Source: Flavobacteriaceae bacterium
GTDB taxonomy: Bacteria; Bacteroidota; Bacteroidia; Flavobacteriales; Flavobacteriaceae
DNA: 64,000 nt
Assembly: GCA_009827225.1 (NCBI GenBank)
Contig: WUAI01000014.1
Location: forward strand, 1 to 64,000
Reading direction: 5' to 3'
Shown here: positions 1 to 7,945 of the stretch, one piece after another
Position numbering within the stretch: the first letter of the stretch is position 1
Layout: the number at the start of each line of letters is the position of its first letter
The notes under the pieces: model-generated
The model's input: the letters and a program-made list of their open reading frames with translations, nothing else
The model's database searches: none
What the model was told of the DNA's origin: nothing
Translations under genes and position numbers: made by a program

Positions 1-17
1 TAAAAGGTAATTTTCAT
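1..17 (-). CDS. Start of an unidentified gene running out of the window
   Basis: An ATG on the minus strand at 17-15 opens a frame reading M-K-I-T-F before the window ends. It lies 9 nt beyond the menA stop on the same strand, so it may be the next gene of the same operon. Five codons are too few to identify it. Other menaquinone genes often follow menA in Flavobacteriaceae, but that is context only. Confidence 0.3.
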
Positions 18-26
18 AATGTCGAT

Positions 27-965
27 TTAATGCAACCAGCTGAACAGAATGGCGAATAAAAAAGTACTCAGGGCTACGATCTTTAACTGACCATCCAATT
101 TCGCCGGAATTTTATTCTGAATAACGGTTTTAATATTGAATACTAAAGGTAAGAAAGAAATTGCGTAAAGAAGTTGTGTAATGGTCTCAAAGTGCAAATA
201 CGTATACACCAAAGCCGTTGACATTCCAACGATTAAAAGCAAACTATGATACACTTTCGCTTTTTGCCGACCCAGTTTCACCACCAATGTATTTTTCCCG
301 GACTCAGCATCATTTTTAATGTCCCGCATGTTATTGAGATTAAGTACCGCTGTACTAAAAAGACCCACGGAAACTGCCGGTAATATAAGATCGACGTGAA
401 TAGTTTTGGTATATAAAAAATAAGTTCCCAAAACGCTCAATAACCCAAAGAACAGGAACACGAATACATCACCCAGACCAGAATACCCGTATGCACTTTT
501 CCCCACCGTGTACTTTACTGCCGCAATGATGGATAGTATTCCCAGATTGAAGAAAATAAAGGAAAGTAGAAAGTTTTCATTTCCAAAAGCCACAAAAATC
601 AAAAGAGATGCGATAAGCAAGGTGACCACGGCAGTAATGATCATTCCAAGTTTCATTTGCTTCGGACTGATGATCCCCGATGCTACCATTCGCTGTTCTC
701 CTTCCCTTTTTGCATCGGTGCCTCGAATTCCATCGCCATAGTCATTCGCAAAATTTGATAATACTTGAAATCCGATTGTAGTCCCGATCGCTAACCAAAA
801 GATCAATGAGGTCCAGACCGGCGGGCAACAAATATTGACCAATTCGGAATTCATATACAATTGCTGAAATTCATACCCCAAAGAGCCTCCAACAATGATC
901 CCTGAAACGGAAAGTGGAAGTGTTCTCAATCGAGCCGCCGCGAACCAGGCTTTTACTTTTTGCAT
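27..965 (-). CDS. menA: 1,4-dihydroxy-2-naphthoate polyprenyltransferase (MenA)
   Basis: A 312-residue polytopic membrane protein of the UbiA superfamily that attaches the isoprenoid chain to 1,4-dihydroxy-2-naphthoate in menaquinone synthesis. The N-terminus (KAWFAAARLRTLPLSVSGI) is typical of MenA. The first Asp-rich motif is visible as NDYGDGIRGTD and the second as NNMRDIKNDAESGK; between and after them are about eight hydrophobic segments. The frame stays open 17 codons further upstream, but the ATG at 965 was chosen because the family N-terminus begins there and a TAnnTTTG element (982-989) sits just upstream. The short gap to the next minus-strand ATG at 17 suggests an operon. Confidence 0.93.
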   Translation of the reverse strand: MQKVKAWFAAARLRTLPLSVSGIIVGGSLGYEFQQLYMNSELVNICCPPVWTSLIFWLAIGTTIGFQVLSNFANDYGDGIRGTDAKREGEQRMVASGIISPKQMKLGMIITAVVTLLIASLLIFVAFGNENFLLSFIFFNLGILSIIAAVKYTVGKSAYGYSGLGDVFVFLFFGLLSVLGTYFLYTKTIHVDLILPAVSVGLFSTAVLNLNNMRDIKNDAESGKNTLVVKLGRQKAKVYHSLLLIVGMSTALVYTYLHFETITQLLYAISFLPLVFNIKTVIQNKIPAKLDGQLKIVALSTFLFAILFSWLH

Positions 966-981
966 AGTGAATATTACTTTG

Positions 982-989
982 CAAAAATA
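982..989 (-). promoter_or_regulatory. Candidate -7 element of the menA promoter
   Basis: On the minus strand this reads TATTTTTG, an exact match to the Bacteroidota -7 consensus TAnnTTTG, about 17 nt upstream of the chosen menA ATG. A TTG lies about 24 nt further upstream, slightly too far for an ideal -33 element. It supports the start at 965 over the longer frame. Confidence 0.45.
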
Positions 990-1000
990 CGAGTAAAAAA

Positions 1001-1033
1001 GAAATTCCGTTGACAAGCAGTCAACGGAATTTC
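1001..1033 (-). terminator. Rho-independent terminator of the 1056-3848 gene
   Basis: A perfect 14-bp inverted repeat (1001-1014 with 1020-1033) surrounds a 5-nt loop. On the minus strand the hairpin is followed by TTTTTT, about 22 nt after the stop codon of the T9SS gene. It separates that gene from menA, which is read in the same direction. Confidence 0.85.
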
Positions 1034-1055
1034 AGCATTATTAACTATATAAAAA

Positions 1056-3848
1056 TTAATCTACTATTAATCGTTGAGACTCTCCATCTGAATTCACCAT
1101 AAGGTATAATCCTGTTTGCAGATCTGAAACATCCATATGAGATGCTTCATTTACGCTTCGGATCCATCGCCCGGAAAGATCGAATAAATTATAATCACCA
1201 GGCTGTGCAAAGAAAACTTGCCCGCTGGCCGGGTTTGGATACATAACGAACCTACTTTGTGCCGAGCCGAAATCATTGATGTTCAGAATATCATTTGGTA
1301 TTTCATAAACCGCTATGGTGGCACTTTCCTCGTTAGAGATCACGATAAGACCATTACCAGTTGGACTATCCGCCGGACTTATGTACACAATTCCTTCAGG
1401 TGCCAAATCACCCATCTCATCTCCTCCGGGTGTAGCGTCTCTATTGTTTTCGTATTCCAGATACACCGGATTCGCAGGATCACTTACATTATAAACCATC
1501 ACACCACCAATTCTCTCCAGAAGAACAAAGGCATAAAATTCTCCTCCGATTTCCTGTACAATGATACCTTCAGGCTCAGGACCTTTATTATCACTTCTGT
1601 TCTTAAAATTGTTGTTGCTATTACTGGCATTAAAAATGGGTCCATACACCGGATCGTTTGCAGTGATCACTTCGAAATCATTTCCGCTGTCGTACACAAG
1701 AGCACCAGTGCTGGCTTCGAATATACTGAAGGAGCGACCTCCGAAGACATGAATCTCTTCGAAATCACCGTCGCCATCGATATCTCCTGACGCATTGGTA
1801 ACATTGATCTCTGCCAGGTTCGACTCTAATTCAAGTATATCGATATTGCTAAATACTGTAGGATCAAGAACATAGTCTCCATCGTCAATTTTTCTTTCTT
1901 CTTCATAGGTATCATATTCCCTTGCATCACCCTCATTTGCTGTCGCAATGTATCCTATACCATCAACCTCATAGTATGCAATGGCGTCGGGCATGTACAT
2001 TCCTTTGATAGGCCATGTTGAATCGAAGATGAAATCGGTTTCATCACTTACATCAAGACTATTAGGCATGATACTGTGATCTTTCAATCCAAATGAAATA
2101 ACATTAGTGATCTCCATGCTCACTAAATCAACAATGGCATAAGCATTGTTTTCCTGCAAAGACACATAGGCAAATTGGGAATCGTTTGAAACTGTGACAT
2201 ATTCTGGCTCCAGATCCTGGGATACGCTGGCACCCGGACCATAGATTCGTACTCCGGCATCTTCTAAGTCGGCTTGCTGAGCATCAAAAGCATTAAAATC
2301 CAATGTAGCAACATTGGCCTGGGTAGTTCCTGAAACTCCTCCGGTAATGTCAATTACTGATATACTTCCTTCCGGATCTACGGAGTAATCACCATTAGGT
2401 TCCCCTTCATTGGCAACAATAATTTTTGTTCCATCGGGTGAGAAAGTAACCATGTCCGGCAAAGAACCAACTTCCAAAAGTACTCCGGATGTGTTCTCCA
2501 CATCAGCAAATAGAACGAAGCCGTTATCTGTAGGTTCCGGTGCTGAAATAGCCACTGCATAATTTCCATCTTTCGTAGCAACACTTTGCACTCCATCACC
2601 GGTAGCTGAAAAATCCACGGTGGAAACAGAACTTACGTTAGCCGGGTCAGAAAAATCAAGAAATTCAATTTTAGTACCATTGGTCACGATAAGTTGTTGA
2701 CTTGCCGGATCGTAAGCAGAGATTTCAGCTGTTCCTTCTTCATCAACCAAAAAACTATTGACATAGGTTAGGTCGATTTCGGTATCATCACCCGACGGCA
2801 CTTCTGTATCATCATCCAGAATATATATAGAAAACAAATCCTCACCGCCAATCACCACGTCATTTTCATTCTGAAGCTGAAGTACAAAATACAGATCACT
2901 TCCGTCCTGTGAATTGTTAGTGATTGGAATTGAGAAGGACTGTGAACCGGAAATTCCAACTGGGAATGTGAGTGTTTCTGTTGAAGTATAGTTGAAATGT
3001 GTACCTTCCACAGCCGTTCCCGCGGAAAGCAATACTACATCGACTGTACCTTCTACAGTAGGTGCTGAAGACGGAGTTACAGTCACCTCAACGCTCACAT
3101 CGTTTTCATTCACCGAAATAAATGCATCGGAAAATTCTACAGCGGCAATTACGATCGGAGCCCCTTCAAATAAAATATTGTCGAGATATAAAGTTTCTGA
3201 AGAAGAGTTCGTTCTGCTTTCAACCACCAATTGGACCATAACGTCATCCGGAACATTTACGCTACCGGTGATCCATGTATCTTCGATGTTCAAATCGTCG
3301 ATGTCGGATCCTTCGGTATTTAAAATATCGATTTCCGTTCCATTGGTTAGATCACGAACATAAATCCGCATTCTATCGCTTCCGCTTTCATTAAGGGTAC
3401 CGTCTCCTTCATAGCCGGTGCCGTTTATAAAATAATCGACTGAAACCGAGTTGTTTGAAAAGCCGGCGAGGTCTACAACATCAAATTCGGTGATCATGGT
3501 TCCGTCTGGATCTGATAATTGGAAACCGTTCGCTCCATCTGTATAGGCACTCACATCACCGGTGAAATCGGTCACTCCCACAAAATCACCGTCGGTAAGC
3601 CCAACGCCTGGAGTATCGTAAGGAACATAACTGGAATCAAATCCTATTTCTCCTCCCGCAGCTGTAAAATCCAGGACGGGTTCCCCTCCATTGTTTACAA
3701 GGTCATGCGCTACGTTAGGATCGCCGGTGTCTGTATATTGCCCACCAACGGCAGTTATTTCCTCAAAGCTGGTAGATTCGACTACCACGGTTTGAGACCC
3801 GGCCATAGCCGAAATAAATAAACTTAGAATCAAGGTAATTTTTCTCAT
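1056..3848 (-). CDS. T9SS-exported choice-of-anchor I family beta-propeller protein
   Basis: A 930-residue secreted protein. Residues 1-18 form a signal peptide (LILSLFISAMAGSQ). Residues about 25-230 look like a beta-jelly-roll 'choice-of-anchor' module and about 235-345 like a Calx-beta domain (VEGTHFNYTS ... ILDDD). A long YVTN-type propeller follows, with segments such as VTFSPDGTKIIVANEGEP and IATANEGDAREYDTYEEE, typical of the choice-of-anchor I family. The last about 75 residues are a T9SS type A sorting domain (FVMYPNPASGQVFF, LSGRWIRS, GLYLMVNSDGESQRLIVD). Asp-rich loops suggest calcium binding. Some relatives are annotated as phosphatase-like or phytase-like, but no catalytic set is evident, so the enzymatic role is unknown. 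A strong terminator lies downstream. Confidence 0.88.
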   Translation of the reverse strand: MRKITLILSLFISAMAGSQTVVVESTSFEEITAVGGQYTDTGDPNVAHDLVNNGGEPVLDFTAAGGEIGFDSSYVPYDTPGVGLTDGDFVGVTDFTGDVSAYTDGANGFQLSDPDGTMITEFDVVDLAGFSNNSVSVDYFINGTGYEGDGTLNESGSDRMRIYVRDLTNGTEIDILNTEGSDIDDLNIEDTWITGSVNVPDDVMVQLVVESRTNSSSETLYLDNILFEGAPIVIAAVEFSDAFISVNENDVSVEVTVTPSSAPTVEGTVDVVLLSAGTAVEGTHFNYTSTETLTFPVGISGSQSFSIPITNNSQDGSDLYFVLQLQNENDVVIGGEDLFSIYILDDDTEVPSGDDTEIDLTYVNSFLVDEEGTAEISAYDPASQQLIVTNGTKIEFLDFSDPANVSSVSTVDFSATGDGVQSVATKDGNYAVAISAPEPTDNGFVLFADVENTSGVLLEVGSLPDMVTFSPDGTKIIVANEGEPNGDYSVDPEGSISVIDITGGVSGTTQANVATLDFNAFDAQQADLEDAGVRIYGPGASVSQDLEPEYVTVSNDSQFAYVSLQENNAYAIVDLVSMEITNVISFGLKDHSIMPNSLDVSDETDFIFDSTWPIKGMYMPDAIAYYEVDGIGYIATANEGDAREYDTYEEERKIDDGDYVLDPTVFSNIDILELESNLAEINVTNASGDIDGDGDFEEIHVFGGRSFSIFEASTGALVYDSGNDFEVITANDPVYGPIFNASNSNNNFKNRSDNKGPEPEGIIVQEIGGEFYAFVLLERIGGVMVYNVSDPANPVYLEYENNRDATPGGDEMGDLAPEGIVYISPADSPTGNGLIVISNEESATIAVYEIPNDILNINDFGSAQSRFVMYPNPASGQVFFAQPGDYNLFDLSGRWIRSVNEASHMDVSDLQTGLYLMVNSDGESQRLIVD

Positions 3849-4050
3849 TGTAAATATGTTTGAATTAAAGCAGTCCTAAATTACCCTTTCGATTTCCCAG
3901 AGATTTTAGAATATGATTATTTAAAAGTGAAATAATTCTTGTGAGATTCGACCTAAGTGCAGTGGTTTCTTATGAAATCGTAAACTAATGGTTATCTCAT
4001 TCAAATTTTTGAATTTTTTATACTTTTAGTGATTCTTAAAAACAAACTTT

Positions 4051-4422
4051 ATGACCAACCAACCTAACTTTGGCCGCCTTATCTTAAGGGTGGGAATTTC
4101 CGGATTGATGTTATTTCACGGAATCCCTAAACTCATGAATCTATTACAGGGTAATTTAGATTTCCCGGATCCCATCGGATTGGGAAGCACTATTACACTC
4201 ATCCTCGCGGTACTTGGAGAAGCCGTGGCACCTATTCTAATTATTATCGGATTAAAAACAAGAATCTCGGCAGTCGTAGCGGCCATCACCATGGCTGTGG
4301 CGGCATTTATCGTTCATGCGGATGATCCCTTCGGAACCAAGGAAAAAGCGTTGTTATTCCTGGTAGGATTTGTGGCGATAGCCTTATTGGGAGCGGGTAA
4401 ATTTTCCGTCGACCGTAACTAG
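4051..4422 (+). CDS. DoxX family membrane protein
   Basis: A 123-residue protein with four hydrophobic segments in the DoxX/SURF4 pattern: RLILRVGISGLMLFHGIPKL near the N-terminus, then ITLILAVLGEAVAPILIIIG, an Ala/Val-rich third helix, and ALLFLVGFVAIALLGAGKFS. DoxX proteins are inner-membrane proteins loosely linked to quinone or redox and oxidative-stress functions; the substrate here cannot be read. The C-terminal tail is short (VDRN). The gene is convergent with holA and their ends overlap by 4 bp (4419-4422), so there is no room for a terminator between them. Confidence 0.85.
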   Translation: MTNQPNFGRLILRVGISGLMLFHGIPKLMNLLQGNLDFPDPIGLGSTITLILAVLGEAVAPILIIIGLKTRISAVVAAITMAVAAFIVHADDPFGTKEKALLFLVGFVAIALLGAGKFSVDRN

Positions 4423-5423
4423 TCGAAGATCTTAACCAAAAGTTCTTTTAAAAGGTCACCCTGAGGAAGGTTGGCCGCACCTACCCCTTTGCTTTTCATG
4501 TCGATCTCTCGAATGGAACTCACTATGGTACTCACCTTTTTCATCGGATAGTTTCGGGCAGCGGTCTGGTAGTCCTTTATAAAATACGGATTAACTCCAA
4601 GGGCTTTGGGTGCCAGCGACTTATCAGTCAAGGAATGATATTTCAGCAGTTTCGAAAAGAAACTATACAATAAAGCCACCGTCATCACCAATGGATGACT
4701 CTTCGGGTTCTGGGCAAAATACTGAACGATTCCAAACGCCTTTTTCACATCTCTTTCACCGATGGCGTTTTGAAGTTCGAAATTGTTGAAATCCTTACTG
4801 ATCCCGATATTTTCTTCGATAATGGCCGGGGTGATCTGTTCGCCCGGTTTTACGATCAACTGTAGCTTTTCAAGTTCATTATTCACCTTGCTTAGATCAT
4901 TTCCGAGGAATTCGGTAAGCATTTGGGCCGCTTTTGGAGTAATGGTATGTCCTTTACCTCCCAGAACCCTGCGTATCCAATCGGGCACCTGATTTTCGTA
5001 AAGTTTTTTGCTTTCGAACAATACTCCCTGATTTCTGAGCGCTTTACTTAGTTTTTTACGAGCGTCTAGTTTTTTGTATTTATAACAGATAACCAGCACC
5101 GTGGTAGGTTGCGGATTCTCCACATAACTCAACAAGTTTTCTATGGTGCGTGACAAGTCCTGAGCTTCTTTTACAATTACCACTTGTCGTTCTGCCATCA
5201 TCGGGTATCGCTTGGCATTACTTATAATGTCTTCGATGGAAACGTCGCGACCATACAAAACGATTTGATTGAATCCTTTTTCTTCTTCGGAAAGCAGATT
5301 ATTCTCAATAAAATCAGATATGCCATCGATGTAATATGGCTCTTCTCCCATTAGAAAATAAACTGGTGCAATGTTCCCTTGCTGTATGTCTACTACCAGG
5401 TTTTTTACTTCATCCAGACCCAT
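4419..5423 (-). CDS. holA: DNA polymerase III subunit delta
   Basis: A 334-residue clamp-loader delta subunit, which opens the beta sliding clamp during replication. The N-terminal part shows the family pattern: PVYFLMGEEPYYIDGISDFI at about 18-37, then MMAERQVVIVKEAQDL in the degenerate AAA+ fold. The C-terminal helical collar includes LQNAIGERDVKKAF and the Bacteroidota-typical VNPYFIKDYQTAARNYP. The length is normal for the family. It is divergent from the HsdR-N-like gene (53 bp apart) and overlaps the DoxX gene tail to tail by 4 bp. Confidence 0.93.
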   Translation of the reverse strand: MGLDEVKNLVVDIQQGNIAPVYFLMGEEPYYIDGISDFIENNLLSEEEKGFNQIVLYGRDVSIEDIISNAKRYPMMAERQVVIVKEAQDLSRTIENLLSYVENPQPTTVLVICYKYKKLDARKKLSKALRNQGVLFESKKLYENQVPDWIRRVLGGKGHTITPKAAQMLTEFLGNDLSKVNNELEKLQLIVKPGEQITPAIIEENIGISKDFNNFELQNAIGERDVKKAFGIVQYFAQNPKSHPLVMTVALLYSFFSKLLKYHSLTDKSLAPKALGVNPYFIKDYQTAARNYPMKKVSTIVSSIREIDMKSKGVGAANLPQGDLLKELLVKIFD

Positions 5424-5476
5424 AAAATTGATGGCTTGTTGTAATTTAACTAATCAGGTTTTATACTTTTACCTCC

Positions 5477-5920
5477 GTGCAAAAGTTGAATTTTCCCGAT
5501 TACGAGTTTCGTTTCAAAAATAACGAAAACAAGACGTTGATCTTTGATATGATCCGGAAAAAATTTGTGACTCTTTCTCCCGAGGAATGGGTTCGCCAAC
5601 ATGTAGTGCATTTTCTGATTACAGAGAAGAACTATTCCACTGCCCTGATCAACGTCGAAAAGCAACTCACGCTTCATCAAACCAAAAAAAGATATGACGT
5701 GATCGCCTTTAAAAATTCCGGTGAAATTCGGCTCATCGTGGAGTGCAAGTCTCCCCAGGTAAAGATCACACAGGAGGTTTTTGATCAGATTGCCCGATAT
5801 AACCTGGTGGTAAAGGCAGATTATTTAATGGTTACCAATGGACTTGAGCATTACTATTGCCGAATGGATTACGAAAACGAACGCTATGTATTTTTGGAGG
5901 AATTACCCTGCTCTCAATAG
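5477..5920 (+). CDS. Stand-alone type I restriction HsdR N-terminal-like protein
   Basis: A 147-residue protein matching the HSDR_N nuclease-like domain alone. It shows KKRYDVIAFKNSGEIRLIVECKSPQVKITQEVFDQIARYN, so the PD-(D/E)xK elements (D of RYDV, ECK) are visible, followed by ADYLMVTNGLEHYYCRMD. There is no helicase part and no HsdM or HsdS gene nearby, so this is not a restriction system. Such single-domain proteins next to holA are common in Flavobacteriaceae and their role is not known. The start is a GTG at 5477; a TACTTTTA box at 5464-5471 lies only a few bases upstream, so the transcript may be nearly leaderless. Confidence 0.82.
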   Translation: MQKLNFPDYEFRFKNNENKTLIFDMIRKKFVTLSPEEWVRQHVVHFLITEKNYSTALINVEKQLTLHQTKKRYDVIAFKNSGEIRLIVECKSPQVKITQEVFDQIARYNLVVKADYLMVTNGLEHYYCRMDYENERYVFLEELPCSQ

Positions 5921-5944
5921 GAATATTCTTTTTAATTTGCAGGC

Positions 5945-6937
5945 GTGAAAATCGCCGTAGTCATCCTCAACTGGAATGGAAAAGCCTTGCTCGAACAGTT
6001 TCTGCCTTCGGTGGTTCGCTATTCGGAAAATGCGACAGTTTACCTGGCTGATAACGCCTCAACCGATGATAGTGTGAGTTTTACTTCGGAAACTTATCCT
6101 TCGATCCGTATTATTCAGAATAAATCCAATGGAGGCTACGCCAGGGGCTACAACGAGGCTTTGTCCCAAATTTCCGAAGAACTTCTCGTGCTTCTTAATA
6201 ATGACGTGGAGGTCACCCATGGATGGCTGGACCCCGTAGAGAGAATATTTACCGCTGAACAAGATCTTTGGGCAGCGCAACCAAAGATCCTGGATTACAA
6301 GCACCGTGATACCTTTGAATATGCAGGCGCAGCAGGTGGTTATATCGACAAGCTTGGGTATCCCTACTGCAGAGGACGTGTATTCGGTAGTTTGGAAAAG
6401 GATTATGGGCAGTATGACGATATCAAAGAAATTTTCTGGGCAACAGGGGCCTGTCTTTTTATACGAAAGGAAGCTTTTAACGCCGTAGGTGGTTTTGATG
6501 AAGACTTCTTCGCTCATCAGGAAGAAATTGATCTCTGTTGGCGTCTCAAATCGAAAGGGGGTAAGATCAAATATCTGGGGGATGTTACTGTGTATCATCT
6601 TGGAGGTGGAACACTGGCCGCTGCCAACCCCAGGAAGACCTTTTATAACTTTAGAAATACTCTGTTAGTGCTTCTGAAACATGTGAAAGGAGGCAAAGTA
6701 TGGTGGCTTATTTTCCAACGTTTGGTGTTGGATGGTTTTGCTGCTTTACTATTCATTATCCAGGGAAAACCAGGACATTTTCTCGCAATATTAAAGGCAC
6801 ATTTTAGTTTTTACGGTTTGCTTCGGAAATTTAAAAGGAAAAGAAAACGATGGGCTTCCGACATGCCTTACTACGAAATAAAATCGGTCGTATGGAAATA
6901 CTTTGTTGCAAAAAAACGTAACTTTAACGAACTGTAA
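5945..6937 (+). CDS. Family 2 glycosyltransferase (GT-A fold)
   Basis: A 330-residue glycosyltransferase, probably rhamnosyltransferase-like, acting at the inner membrane in envelope polysaccharide synthesis. Visible family features are VVILNWNGKALLEQFLPSV at the N-terminus, the nucleotide-binding ADNASTDDS, a DxD-like LLNNDVEV, and the acceptor-site region VGGFDEDFFAHQEEIDLCWR. A C-terminal hydrophobic stretch (WWLIFQRLVLDGFAALLFII) followed by a strongly basic tail (KFKRKRKRWA) suggests membrane association. It starts with GTG 24 nt after the HsdR-N-like gene, so the two are probably co-transcribed. The sugar and acceptor cannot be inferred. Confidence 0.88.
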   Translation: MKIAVVILNWNGKALLEQFLPSVVRYSENATVYLADNASTDDSVSFTSETYPSIRIIQNKSNGGYARGYNEALSQISEELLVLLNNDVEVTHGWLDPVERIFTAEQDLWAAQPKILDYKHRDTFEYAGAAGGYIDKLGYPYCRGRVFGSLEKDYGQYDDIKEIFWATGACLFIRKEAFNAVGGFDEDFFAHQEEIDLCWRLKSKGGKIKYLGDVTVYHLGGGTLAAANPRKTFYNFRNTLLVLLKHVKGGKVWWLIFQRLVLDGFAALLFIIQGKPGHFLAILKAHFSFYGLLRKFKRKRKRWASDMPYYEIKSVVWKYFVAKKRNFNEL

Positions 6938-6989
6938 TAAATTTAACTTAAATAATTGTTAAGCGAGCCCAAGCTCCTTACCTAATTCA

Positions 6990-6997
6990 TAATTTTG
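6990..6997 (+). promoter_or_regulatory. Candidate -7 element of the OmpA-lipoprotein promoter
   Basis: TAATTTTG, an exact TAnnTTTG match, lies 25 nt before the ATG at 7023. No convincing TTTG is found 17-23 nt upstream, so the -33 box is weak or absent. Confidence 0.4.
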
Positions 6998-7022
6998 ACC
7001 AACCTAATAAAATAAGTACAAC

Positions 7023-7895
7023 ATGAAAAAGCTTTTAATTTTAGTCGTTTCCACAGGATTGGTACTTACCTCTTGTGTATCGAAAAAACAATATGCTGAA
7101 CTCGAAGCAAAGCAGAAGAAAACTCAGGATATGCTGAACACAGCTACCGTGAAACTAAACAGTTGTTTGGCTGATAAAGCTGCTGCTGATGCCCGTATTA
7201 TTTCGCTGGAAGAACGAATCGCAGAAATAAAGAAGACCAATTCCGATTTGATCGAAAGTTCAAAGGAGCTTACCATTTTAACTCAGCAGGGTGCTACCAA
7301 TCTTGAAAAATCACTGGAAAGTTTAAAAGAAAAGGATCTCAAGATAAGTCGTCTTCAGGATGCCCTCAATAAAAAAGACAGTGTAACACTTGCATTGGTA
7401 ACCAGTTTGAAGAAAGAAGTGGGATTGGATGATGAAGACATCGAGATCAATGTAGAAAAAGGAGTGGTATTCATTTCCTTGAGTGATAAGGTGCTTTTCC
7501 GAAGTGGAAGTTATAACCTTTCGACTCGTGCTAATGAAATTCTTGGAAAAGTGGCAACCGTGATCAACAGCAAACCCGATTTCGAAGCTTTGGTGGAAGG
7601 CCATACAGACAATGTGCCATACGCCAGCGGTGTCCTAGTCGATAACTGGGATCTAAGTGCTAAGCGATCTACCGCTGTAGTTAGAAAACTTATGGAATTA
7701 GGTGCGAATCCAGCCCAATTAATTGCTGCCGGACGTAGTGAGTACGTTCCATTGGTACCAAACGATACGGCAGAAAATAAATCGACCAACCGAAGAACAA
7801 AGATTTATATCCTACCGAAGATCGATCAGTTCTATACCATGATCGAAGAAGAGTTGGAAACATTATCTAACGAAGAATCCGGAGGAGGGAATTAA
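7023..7895 (+). CDS. OmpA family lipoprotein
   Basis: A 290-residue outer-membrane lipoprotein that anchors to peptidoglycan. The signal peptide ends in the lipobox LTSC (Cys17). Residues about 24-125 form a coiled coil (QKKTQDMLNTATVKLNSCL ... SLEERIAEIKKTNSDLIE). The C-terminal OmpA/MotB domain (about 150-275) carries the diaminopimelate-binding pattern VEGHTDN with NWDLSAKRS and the NRRTKIYILPK end. The sequence is ordinary core-genome Flavobacteriaceae. It is convergent with the eCIS operon across a bidirectional terminator, which makes it the left flank of the eCIS locus. Confidence 0.9.
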   Translation: MKKLLILVVSTGLVLTSCVSKKQYAELEAKQKKTQDMLNTATVKLNSCLADKAAADARIISLEERIAEIKKTNSDLIESSKELTILTQQGATNLEKSLESLKEKDLKISRLQDALNKKDSVTLALVTSLKKEVGLDDEDIEINVEKGVVFISLSDKVLFRSGSYNLSTRANEILGKVATVINSKPDFEALVEGHTDNVPYASGVLVDNWDLSAKRSTAVVRKLMELGANPAQLIAAGRSEYVPLVPNDTAENKSTNRRTKIYILPKIDQFYTMIEEELETLSNEESGGGN

Positions 7896-7915
7896 TCTTC
7901 CGAAGAAATAAAAGG

Positions 7916-7942
7916 AAACCCGGCCATTGGTCGGGTTTTTTG
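7916..7942. terminator. Bidirectional terminator between ompA-like gene and eCIS operon
   Basis: The stem AAACCCG/CGGGTTT (7916-7922 with 7932-7938) has an extra CC/GG pair inside and is followed by TTTTTT on the plus strand. On the minus strand the same hairpin is followed by a T-rich stretch, so it can end both the OmpA-type gene and the long minus-strand eCIS transcript, whose last stop is at 7946. Confidence 0.8.
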
Positions 7943-7945
7943 ATT

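Noticed and set aside
1218-1790. A 190-codon plus-strand open frame inside the T9SS propeller gene
   Set aside because: Antisense shadow of a well-supported gene, with no recognisable domain or promoter.
5477-5920. A type I restriction-modification system
   Set aside because: Only the HsdR-N-like domain is present; there is no helicase part, HsdM or HsdS, and this stand-alone gene is common beside holA.
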